A stretch of 64,000 nucleotides of DNA from Mesorhizobium jarvisii (GTDB lineage Bacteria > Pseudomonadota > Alphaproteobacteria > Rhizobiales > Rhizobiaceae), in assembly GCF_003601985.1 (NCBI RefSeq), contig NZ_QZXA01000010.1, forward strand, positions 124,001-188,000, given 5' to 3'. The position numbers were made by a program, and so were the translations under genes. The notes beneath the pieces are model-generated. The model was not told the DNA's origin, did no database searches, and saw only the letters and a list, made by a program, of their open reading frames with translations. Below are positions 7,560 through 14,750 of this stretch, one piece after another (within the stretch, counting starts at the first letter, position 1; each line of letters begins with the position of its first letter).

Positions 7560-9179
7560 ATGGGTCAGTCGCAAAAAGATTACGATCGCCAAGCGCTTTT
7601 CAACATCTTCCAGTTCATTCCGCCGGGGCCAGTGGCTGCGAGTTATATCCAATCCGAAGGGCCCATGAACTTCATCCGTGGCCCATGGGGAAGCGGGAAG
7701 ACTGTCGCGACCGTGTTCAAGATCGCGAGGCACGCCGGAACGGTTTTCCCGGTCTGTAGGGATGGCGTGGTGCATGTCCGGTGCGCTGCGATCCGCGACA
7801 CCTATCGGGAAATGGCCAAGACGGCGCTGGCGTCGTGGCACCAGTTCTTTCCCAAGCGCGGCCCGTTTACGGCCCCACAAGCCGATGCCTATTCGGGCGG
7901 GCAGGATCGACCGGTCAAACACATCCTTGAATGGGACGTGGTGCGAAAATGGCCAGACGGCCCAAAGAAGACCCTTGTGCGGCTCGAAATGGAGTTCGGA
8001 GCGATCGGCAACGAAAACCTCGACAGCTTCTTCAAGGGCTACGAGATTTCCATGGGCTGGATCAACGAATGCGACCTGATCCACGAGGACGCCCCGGCAC
8101 GGTTCTTTGGTCGAACAGCGCGCTTTCCGCCGCGCGCCGAAATCGCCGAGTGGGAGGCAGATCGCCTCGGCGTCGAGACCGATGAAGAAACGGGGCATCA
8201 GGTCATCCGATTGCCGCGCATCATCATGGGGGACTTCAATCCACCGGACGAGTCAAACTGGACTTACAAGCGGGAGATCGAAGAGCCGGAAAAATGGCCT
8301 GGCTACAAGTTCTTTGCGCAGCCTTCCGGCCTGTCGCCGCAGGGCGAGAACCGCCGCGGCAAAACCAGAAAAGACTATGAGGACGAAGAAACAAGTTTCG
8401 GCGGGCCGAAGGCGGCTGATGCACGCCGAAACGTGCACGGCGAGTATGCGGCGAAGAAAGTCGGAACAGTCGTCTACAGCAATTTTGCGCTCACTAAGCA
8501 TCGCGCTGACACAAAGCTAGAACCGGTGCGCAACCTTCCGTATTTCATGGGCTTCGACGCCGGCGGCCGGCCGGCCTGCGCAATCGGCCAGTTCATGCCA
8601 ACCGGCCAGTTCCGCGCGCTGCGCGAAATCATTTCCGATCCTGACATCATCACCGGGCCGCGCCGCCACGCCGAAGCGGTGATGGAGGTTCTGTTGCGCG
8701 ACTTTGCCGGCATGGCCTGCGGGGGCGCCTGGGGCGATCCTTCGGCGTGGGATGGTGCCGATCGCCAGCGCGGCGAGCTGGCGCACATGGAAACCGTTTC
8801 GCTGGCGCTGAACATTCCGATTTATCCGACAGAAACGAACGACTTCAAGTCGCGCTTTGAGGCCGTCGATTTCTACCTAAACGGTGATCTCGATGCCAAC
8901 ACGCCACGCTCGCTGTGGTGCCCTTCGCTGAAGTACACGATCCGGGGCTTCGTCTCGCAGTATCACCTGACCAAACATTCCAGCGAGGCCAAGACCGAAA
9001 GCGTCGAGATCGACAAGAACGAATATTCCCACATCCAAGATGCTTGGCAATATTTGCTCTACGGCTATCGCGGCCGCGCAAAGGTTAGGAAAGACGCCGC
9101 CCAGCTCGGCCGGCCGGCGAACGTGGTGCCGATCCGCTCCATCACCGCCAAGTCGGATTTCGATGTCTTCAAGTCCTGA
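7560..9179 (+). CDS. terL: Terminase large subunit
   Basis: 539 residues with both terminase domains. The ATPase has Walker A GPWGSGKT (41-48) and a Walker B-like segment ending in WINECD (Glu170). The RNase H-like nuclease has a first acidic strand FMGFDAGG (Asp333), and GDPSAWDGADRQRG (around 396) and the C-terminal EYSHIQDAWQYLLYG segment supply further acidic positions. The enzyme pumps DNA into the procapsid and cuts the concatemer. Length and motif spacing fit podoviral (T7/BPP-1-like) terminases. It heads the late structural operon that runs without a break to the tailspike. Confidence 0.92.
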   Translation: MGQSQKDYDRQALFNIFQFIPPGPVAASYIQSEGPMNFIRGPWGSGKTVATVFKIARHAGTVFPVCRDGVVHVRCAAIRDTYREMAKTALASWHQFFPKRGPFTAPQADAYSGGQDRPVKHILEWDVVRKWPDGPKKTLVRLEMEFGAIGNENLDSFFKGYEISMGWINECDLIHEDAPARFFGRTARFPPRAEIAEWEADRLGVETDEETGHQVIRLPRIIMGDFNPPDESNWTYKREIEEPEKWPGYKFFAQPSGLSPQGENRRGKTRKDYEDEETSFGGPKAADARRNVHGEYAAKKVGTVVYSNFALTKHRADTKLEPVRNLPYFMGFDAGGRPACAIGQFMPTGQFRALREIISDPDIITGPRRHAEAVMEVLLRDFAGMACGGAWGDPSAWDGADRQRGELAHMETVSLALNIPIYPTETNDFKSRFEAVDFYLNGDLDANTPRSLWCPSLKYTIRGFVSQYHLTKHSSEAKTESVEIDKNEYSHIQDAWQYLLYGYRGRAKVRKDAAQLGRPANVVPIRSITAKSDFDVFKS

Positions 9180-9660
9180 CTCCTGGCGCATCGTCTCACC
9201 GGCGCCGCGCGTTGCCGCGCTCGCCCTCGCGGGCGCAGGTGCGCGTGGGAGGCGGCTGCTGCTGGCCCAGGCGCGCAACCGTGAGCATGTCGACACGGTC
9301 GGCATCTATCGCGGCGATGAGTGCATGGCCGTGGTGTACTTCGGGCGGCACGGCTGGCGGCGCATCGAAATGGCGCTGTCGATATCGCCGGCGGCCGCCA
9401 ACCACATGGGCCGGCTGGTCCGCATCGCGCAATTGACGCTTTTTGCCATGGCCGAAACTCACCTCATCATCACCCGCATCCGGGGCTTCAACGCCGCCGG
9501 CCAGCGCATGGCGATGCTCGTTGGCTTCCACCCGCACGGCGATTTCGAGCCCGGCGTGTGGATCTTGAGGAAGGGCGGACATGTCAGCAATCCTAGATCC
9601 CGGCAAGGCGGCGCGCAAAGCGGCCGAAGAACAGAAGGCCAGCCAGGCGGTTGCGAATGA
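9163..9660 (+). CDS. GNAT-like phage structural-module protein
   Basis: 165 residues; the ATG at 9163 overlaps the terminase gene by 17 bases. The core (MAVVYFGRHGWRRIEMALSI, then a segment with NAAGQRMAMLVGFHPHG) matches the acetyl-CoA-binding half of GNAT folds seen in a protein that many podophages encode between terminase and portal. The motif AGQRMA.LVGF is typical of that set. Role is unknown; a virion or modification function is possible. The last 27 codons overlap the next gene in another frame, so the C-terminal tail is probably non-essential. Confidence 0.6.
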   Translation: MSSSPDSWRIVSPAPRVAALALAGAGARGRRLLLAQARNREHVDTVGIYRGDECMAVVYFGRHGWRRIEMALSISPAAANHMGRLVRIAQLTLFAMAETHLIITRIRGFNAAGQRMAMLVGFHPHGDFEPGVWILRKGGHVSNPRSRQGGAQSGRRTEGQPGGCE

Positions 9661-9775
9661 CCGGCAGCTGGCCGAGCTGCGCCAGCAGGATGCCAGCACT
9701 GACGCAACCAGGCGCAATCCGCGCGGCCGCCGCCTGTTCGTCGCCGATGCCGCCTCCAAAGCCAATCTAAGCTAA
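9581..9775 (+). CDS. Small hypothetical phage protein (64 aa)
   Basis: Strong ribosome binding site (GAGGAAGGGCGG) before ATG 9581. The product is polar and coiled-coil-like (GKAARKAAEEQKASQAVAND), ending in a basic segment (RRNPRGRRLFVAD). It overlaps the upstream gene by 80 bases and its stop overlaps the portal start (TAATG), indicating translational coupling. Similar small Lys/Ala/Gln-rich genes precede the portal in related podophages; function unknown. Confidence 0.65.
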   Translation: MSAILDPGKAARKAAEEQKASQAVANDRQLAELRQQDASTDATRRNPRGRRLFVADAASKANLS

Positions 9776-11385
9776 TGGCCGAAGTCGCCGCCGGGACCGG
9801 CACGCCGGTCGACAAGCAGCGCATGCGCTCCAAGCAGGTGTGGACGAACCGCACCGGCTGGGATGCCATGTATTGCGAGGCTTACGACTATGTGCTGCCG
9901 AACCGGCGGCCGGGCGGAACGGGCAAAGCGAAGCGCCCGACGCAGATGATTTTCGACATGACCGGGCCAAACTCGGCCATGCATTGCGCCGGCGAAATCC
10001 AGCGCCAGATGTTCCCGGCCTCGACGCCCTTCGTCGCCGAAACCGGCCCGCTCGTGGCGCAGCAACTGAAGGCCAGCGAAAAGGTCGCCTGGGACAAGAA
10101 GCTGCAGGGCGTGGCGAGCTTCGTCTACCCGTTCATGAAAACCGGCGACTATGACGACGCCATGCACGAGGCCTGCACCGACCTGACGCTCGGCACCGGC
10201 GTGGTGTTGCCGCTCAAAGGCCCGTCGATCAACGAACCGGTGCGCTTTGCCTGCATTCCGCAGGATGAAGTGGCAATCGGGCAGGATGCGTGGGGCCGCG
10301 TCAATTTCGTGTCGTGGAAGCGCTGCAACCTCGGCCGCGAAGCGATCGTCGAGGCATGGCCCAAGGGCGTCTTCAGCGCCGATTTCAAGAAGGCCGCAAA
10401 GGAAAAACCTTACGAGGAAATCACCGTCTATCAGGATTTCTACCGCCTGCCGAACATGCGCTGGCGGTTCTGCGTCTATCTCGAGACGGAAGGCGGCTTC
10501 ATCGCGCAGGAAGAGTACGCCACTCAGCCGGTGGCAGTCATGCGCTTCTACCGCTGGCCGGGCGAGGCCTATGGGCGCGGCCCGGTGCTGTTCGCGCTGC
10601 CGACCATCAAGACCGTGAACAAGGCGCAGGAACTGACGCTGAAGGCGGCGGCCATCCAACTGCTCGGCATCTGGGGTTTCCGGGCCGGCGGCACGTTCAA
10701 CCCCGACACGGTGCGACTTGGCCCCGGCGAGTTCTGGCCGATGCAGTCGACCGGCGGCCTGCTCGGCCCTGATGTGCAGCGGCTCGACCCCGCCGGCGGC
10801 CGCATCGACGTGGCGAAAATGATCATCGGCGATGGCCAGCGGCAGATTCGCGAAGCGCTGCTGGACACCCGCCTGTTCGATGATGGCGGCACGCCGCCCT
10901 CGGCCTCGGAAGTGGCCTTGATTCAGGCGCAGAACGCCAAGGTCCACATCGGCGCCTATGGCCGGCTGAACACCGAAGGCACCGGCGTCATCGTGCCGCG
11001 CGTCATGGAAATCCTCAATGAGTGGCAAATCCTGCCGCAACTGATGAGCTTCAACCAGCTGCTGGTGTCCATGTACATCAATTCGCCGATGGCGGCGGCG
11101 CTGAAGGCGGACGAGCTGCAGGCCTCGGTGAACTATTACCGCCTGGTGGCCGAGACGGTCGGGCCGGATCGGGTCAACGAGTATATTTCGGTCGACCGCT
11201 ACCTTGACCGCACACGGCAGGGGCTACTGGTGCCGATCGACGTTGTCACCACGGAAGACGAAAAGACGGCGGCGCAGCAGGAGAATGCCCAGCGCCAGGC
11301 GGCCATGGTTGCTGCGCAAGCCGCCGTCAAGGCCGCGCCCCAGCTGGTGCAGGCCGCAACCCAGCCGGAGCAACAGGCAGCATGA
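9775..11385 (+). CDS. Portal (head-tail connector) protein
   Basis: 536 residues matching podoviral head-tail connector proteins. Recognisable segments include DMTGPNSAMHCAGEIQRQMF (about 61-80), DLTLGTGVVLPLKGPSINEP, the RWPGEAYGRGPVLFALPTIK core (about 262-281), and ALIQAQNAKVHIGAYGRLNTEG. The protein forms the dodecameric ring at one capsid vertex through which DNA is packaged and ejected. The C-terminus is Gln/Ala-rich and helical, as is usual. The stop overlaps the start of the Bbp19-like gene. Confidence 0.9.
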   Translation: MAEVAAGTGTPVDKQRMRSKQVWTNRTGWDAMYCEAYDYVLPNRRPGGTGKAKRPTQMIFDMTGPNSAMHCAGEIQRQMFPASTPFVAETGPLVAQQLKASEKVAWDKKLQGVASFVYPFMKTGDYDDAMHEACTDLTLGTGVVLPLKGPSINEPVRFACIPQDEVAIGQDAWGRVNFVSWKRCNLGREAIVEAWPKGVFSADFKKAAKEKPYEEITVYQDFYRLPNMRWRFCVYLETEGGFIAQEEYATQPVAVMRFYRWPGEAYGRGPVLFALPTIKTVNKAQELTLKAAAIQLLGIWGFRAGGTFNPDTVRLGPGEFWPMQSTGGLLGPDVQRLDPAGGRIDVAKMIIGDGQRQIREALLDTRLFDDGGTPPSASEVALIQAQNAKVHIGAYGRLNTEGTGVIVPRVMEILNEWQILPQLMSFNQLLVSMYINSPMAAALKADELQASVNYYRLVAETVGPDRVNEYISVDRYLDRTRQGLLVPIDVVTTEDEKTAAQQENAQRQAAMVAAQAAVKAAPQLVQAATQPEQQAA

Positions 11386-11762
11386 GCGGCGGACCCTTTC
11401 CTTTTGCCCGGCCGATGATGGCCATCGACCAGCTGCTTGCCGGCACGCCGACATGGGAAGGCCTCAACCAGGCATTTTTCCCGAGCAAGACCGCCGACAA
11501 TTTCGACCCCGGCGACGACATGAAGCAGGTGCTTTTCCATTTCTACAACACCCAGGAAGGCCGGCGCATCATCGAATGGATGGCCGACCTGACGGTGCGG
11601 GCGCCGTTCCCGCATGTCGGCAATCTCATGGAAGGCGCGGCGCTGGCCGCCGCCAAGCACGAGGCACGAACCGCCGTTGGCTATGCGTTGCTGCGCGCCA
11701 TCGCCGAGGGCGAACAACTGTGGACGCAGCAAAGGAGCCAAACCCATGAAGCATCTTCTTGA
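11382..11762 (+). CDS. Bbp19-like phage protein
   Basis: 126 residues following the portal. The middle (DDMKQVLFHFYNTQEGRRII, then KHEARTAVGYALLRAIAEGE) resembles Bbp19 of Bordetella phage BPP-1, a short protein encoded at the same place. Function is not established. Gene order portal-Bbp19-scaffold-capsid is itself characteristic. It overlaps both neighbours (4 and 17 bases), so all are probably translated from one message. Confidence 0.6.
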   Translation: MSGGPFPFARPMMAIDQLLAGTPTWEGLNQAFFPSKTADNFDPGDDMKQVLFHFYNTQEGRRIIEWMADLTVRAPFPHVGNLMEGAALAAAKHEARTAVGYALLRAIAEGEQLWTQQRSQTHEASS

Positions 11763-12666
11763 GAAATATTTGCCCGTTCGCGAAGCCGAGGGCGGCGGCG
11801 CAGGCGGCGGTGGGGCTGGTGGCGCAACAGAACCCGCCGGCGGTGCCGGCGGAGCGGCGGCGGCCGCGCCCGCAGGTGGCTCCAACGACGCGGCCGCCGC
11901 CGCAGCAGCCGCAGCCGCTGGCCAGCCTTACCGGCCGCAAGGCCTGCCGGATACGATGTTCGGCAAGGATGACCGCGAGACCATGGACAAGATGGCCAGC
12001 GCGCTCGACGGCTACCGCAAGCGCGATTCGGCGGTGCCAGACAAGGTCGAGGCCTACAACGCTTTCGAGATCGACAAGGCGCCGGAAGCCATCCGGCCGC
12101 ATCTGCAGGAATTGGCTAAGGATCCTCTGTTCGGCGCCGTCGCCAAGGTGGCGATGGAAGAAAAGGTGCCGCCGGCGGTGCTGCACAAACTGACCAGCGC
12201 GCTTTATGCCCAAGCGGCCGAGGCCGGCATTCTGGAAGCGGCCATCGACCCGGCCAAGGAACGCGCCGCACTGCTGCCGGAAAGCGCCAAGAGCGTGCCA
12301 AAGGCCGAGCAGGACAAGGCGATCGAAGCCCGGCTTACCGAAAACGAAGACTTCATCAAGCTGCTGATGAAGCCCGGCGCCGACGGCAAGTCGAAGCTTG
12401 ACCCCAAGGTTGGCGAAAACGCCCTGCTGATGCTGATGGACACTGCCCACGGCAATCAGTTCCTCGAATTCGTGCGAGGCCAGATGACCGGCGCCGACAA
12501 GGCCCAGCCATTCGGCGGCAGCGGCACGACGCCGGCGGGCCAGGACGCGCGCGCTTCCCTCCGCGCCGAGCTGGCCGCGCCCGAAATGAACCCACAGCAT
12601 CCCAAGTTCGACCGCGCCAAATGGGAAGAGCTGAACGCCAAGTATCAGCGCGTCGTCGGCGTCTGA
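11746..12666 (+). CDS. Putative capsid scaffolding protein
   Basis: Start set at 11746 because AAAGGAG lies 8 bases upstream; the longer frame upstream overlaps the Bbp19-like gene. Of 306 residues, about the first 60 are Gly/Ala low-complexity, then charged helices (residues 75-230) rich in Glu, Lys and Ala, and a conserved-looking C-terminal patch (MNPQHPKFDRAKWEELNAKY). Acidic helical proteins directly before the major capsid gene are usually scaffolds that guide procapsid assembly and then leave. Assignment is by position and composition. Confidence 0.65.
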   Translation: MKHLLEKYLPVREAEGGGAGGGGAGGATEPAGGAGGAAAAAPAGGSNDAAAAAAAAAAGQPYRPQGLPDTMFGKDDRETMDKMASALDGYRKRDSAVPDKVEAYNAFEIDKAPEAIRPHLQELAKDPLFGAVAKVAMEEKVPPAVLHKLTSALYAQAAEAGILEAAIDPAKERAALLPESAKSVPKAEQDKAIEARLTENEDFIKLLMKPGADGKSKLDPKVGENALLMLMDTAHGNQFLEFVRGQMTGADKAQPFGGSGTTPAGQDARASLRAELAAPEMNPQHPKFDRAKWEELNAKYQRVVGV

Positions 12667-12685
12667 CCGGCTCGCAATTGACGCC

Positions 12686-12714
12686 GCGCCGGCCGGGTCA
12701 TTCTCGGCCGGCGC
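12686..12714. other. Perfect GC stem-loop before the capsid gene
   Basis: GCGCCGGCCG (12686-12695) and CGGCCGGCGC (12705-12714) are exact inverted copies around a 9-base loop. No T-run follows, so it is not an intrinsic terminator. It may stabilise or process the capsid mRNA. Confidence 0.6.
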
Positions 12715-12825
12715 AACCAAGGGAGCGACCCGGCGGCATCGGGCTATCCTTCACCGGACCCCGAAAGAACCGGCTCTATCGGCCCCACGGCTGCTTCAAA
12801 CAGCAACCTTAGAAGGGGTCTTCCC

Positions 12826-13707
12826 ATGTCACAGAATATCGCAGCCTGGTTTACCGAAAAGATCAAGGACCAGGTCACCGTCTCCTACCAGGCGCACGGC
12901 GGAATGCTCGACAACACCATGATGTCGGGCGACGTGGTGGCCAACACGGTCAAGTTCCCGATCATCGGCCGCACCGAAGTCTACAAGCTGACCGGCGCCA
13001 TCGAACGCGTGCCCGCCGGCGGCCCCGGTCTCTCGACTGTCCAGATGACCTTCGACGATTTCGAAGCGTCGGATTTCTGGCGCACTCAGGACGCCTACAA
13101 GGCCGGACCGAATGAGCAGGCCGCCTTGGCGACGATCCTTGTCAACGCAGTTCGTCGCAAGCGCGACACCATCAAGCTGGACGCACTGGCTGCCTTCGTT
13201 GCCGCCGGCGGCAACGGTACCAAGACGATCGGCGACGGCACTACGCGTATCGACATCCTCGACCTCGAACAGGCCCGCGCCGAAATGGCCGGGGCCGCCG
13301 TCGATGACGAGGTGTATTGCGGCCTTCCGGCAATGTGGTTCAGCCAGCTCAAGTTCTACAAGGAATTTGCTGACTCTCATTGGGTCGGGCTTGATGATGC
13401 ACCGTTCTCCAAACAACAGCGCATGAAGACCCGCACCTATTCGGGAGTGAACTATATCGAGCTGCCCGACGAGTATTTCACCGGCAAGGACGGCACCTCA
13501 CTCTACGCCTACATGTGGGCGAAGAACGCGATGGGCGCCGAAACCCCGTGGAATCAGGAAACCCCTGACATCACAAAGCAGCCGCTGCTGCAGGGCTCGC
13601 CGTACCTCGTCAAGACCGGGCTCGGCGGTGCCGCGATCGGTATCCAGGGTCTTGCCGTGAAGCGTCTCGACTTCCTCAAAATCACCAAGCCGGCGCGTCC
13701 GGCCTAG
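12826..13707 (+). CDS. Major capsid protein
   Basis: 293 residues, with AGAAGGGG before the ATG. The sequence has the layout of podoviral capsid proteins of the HK97-like fold: N-terminal arm (residues 1-30), a long-helix region around 98-130 (ILVNAVRRKRDTIKLDALAA), and a C-terminal core with YIELPDEYF and KTGLGGAAIGIQGLAVKRLD. It follows the scaffold and is isolated from its neighbours by 159- and 74-base gaps, each holding a strong hairpin, as is common for the most highly expressed virion gene. No separate protease gene is visible. Confidence 0.82.
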   Translation: MSQNIAAWFTEKIKDQVTVSYQAHGGMLDNTMMSGDVVANTVKFPIIGRTEVYKLTGAIERVPAGGPGLSTVQMTFDDFEASDFWRTQDAYKAGPNEQAALATILVNAVRRKRDTIKLDALAAFVAAGGNGTKTIGDGTTRIDILDLEQARAEMAGAAVDDEVYCGLPAMWFSQLKFYKEFADSHWVGLDDAPFSKQQRMKTRTYSGVNYIELPDEYFTGKDGTSLYAYMWAKNAMGAETPWNQETPDITKQPLLQGSPYLVKTGLGGAAIGIQGLAVKRLDFLKITKPARPA

Positions 13708-13721
13708 GAGCGCGTCCATTT

Positions 13722-13745
13722 CCCGCCGGCAATCCAGCCGGCGGG
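13722..13745. other. Perfect GC stem-loop after the capsid gene
   Basis: CCCGCCGGC (13722-13730), a 6-base loop, and GCCGGCGGG (13737-13745) pair exactly, 14 bases after the capsid stop. There is no T-tract, so partial termination or 3'-end protection is more likely than full termination, since structural genes continue downstream. Confidence 0.6.
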
Positions 13746-13781
13746 GTATCCAACTTCAACGCTATCACAGGAGCATTTCCA

Positions 13782-14081
13782 ATGGCTGGTTTCGAACCTC
13801 GTTCACTCGCGCTGTACAACTCGGTTCCATACGGCGCCAACACCGGCGGCGTTGCCTCGAAGACGGTGGATTTCTTCAGCTACGCCACCGCCGATGCGGT
13901 CGCGACCGTCATCGCCGCCGGCTACTTCAACGGCGCCCGCGCCAAGCTGAAGGTCAACAGCGTGATCGACGCCCTTTGCGTCGCTGACGGCGTCGGCGAT
14001 CGCGTGTCGCTGATCGTCACGGCCGTGCCGGCATCGGGAAACGTGACTGTCGCCATCAACACCGACGCTTCGGGCGCGTAA
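13782..14081 (+). CDS. Putative head decoration protein (99 aa)
   Basis: A 99-residue protein right after the capsid gene, with CAGGAG upstream of ATG. It is beta-strand-rich and small-residue-rich (KTVDFFSYATADAVATVIAA, then VSLIVTAVPASGNVTVAINT), typical of capsid decoration or head-fibre proteins. No named family recognised. Confidence 0.5.
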   Translation: MAGFEPRSLALYNSVPYGANTGGVASKTVDFFSYATADAVATVIAAGYFNGARAKLKVNSVIDALCVADGVGDRVSLIVTAVPASGNVTVAINTDASGA

Positions 14082-14108
14082 CGCCGGCTTGCCGGCAGAG
14101 GGACAGTC

Positions 14109-14750
14109 ATGGCCGAGGCCGAGATTACCAAGGTGATGATCGTGAATTGGGCGCTGGTCGAACTCGGGCTGGCGCCCAAATTCTCGGATGACGATCAAAC
14201 GTCGCTCGGCGGTTTCGTCAACATCTTCTGGCCGCGCGCGCTGGCGCGGTCGTTCGGCCTGCATGACTGGACATTCTGCCGGCAGACTTTTCGGCTCGAC
14301 CGGCAGGTCGCAACGCCGGTGACCGGCTATCGCTACGGCTTCGACCTGCCGGGCAACCGGCTTGGGCCGGTGCTGAAGTACCTTTCCGATCCGCGCAACG
14401 AAACGCCGATCCGCGACTTCACCGTCGAGGGCAAGACCGTCTTCTGCGACGAAGAGACCGTCTATGCGCGCTGCAAGGTCATGGTCGAACCGGCCGCTTG
14501 GGAGCCGCAATTTTGCGACGCCTTCGCCACGCTGCTGGCCTCCTATCTCGCCATCCCGCTGCTGCAGGACGCCGAACTGGCGGCCGACAAGGAAGCCAAG
14601 GCGATTGGCTCGCCGTCGACCGGCGGCGCCGGCGGCATGTTCGGGCGCATGATTGCGCAGGATAGGGCGGCGGCGCCTGTCAGCTCGCCGGCGGTGTCGA
14701 ACGCGCTCGACGGCGGCCGCACCAGCGGCGAGTGGTATGGGCGCTGGTAG
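14109..14750 (+). CDS. Tail tubular protein A / phage adaptor protein
   Basis: 213 residues. It begins with a helix (TKVMIVNWALVELGLAPKFS), has a beta region (HDWTFCRQTFRLDR; TGYRYGFDLPGNRLGPVLKY) and ends with a helical tail. This is the pattern of the gp11-like adaptor ring that joins portal to tail in T7-like phages. The gene abuts the tail tube B gene with no spacer (stop at 14748-14750, start at 14751). Confidence 0.78.
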   Translation: MAEAEITKVMIVNWALVELGLAPKFSDDDQTSLGGFVNIFWPRALARSFGLHDWTFCRQTFRLDRQVATPVTGYRYGFDLPGNRLGPVLKYLSDPRNETPIRDFTVEGKTVFCDEETVYARCKVMVEPAAWEPQFCDAFATLLASYLAIPLLQDAELAADKEAKAIGSPSTGGAGGMFGRMIAQDRAAAPVSSPAVSNALDGGRTSGEWYGRW

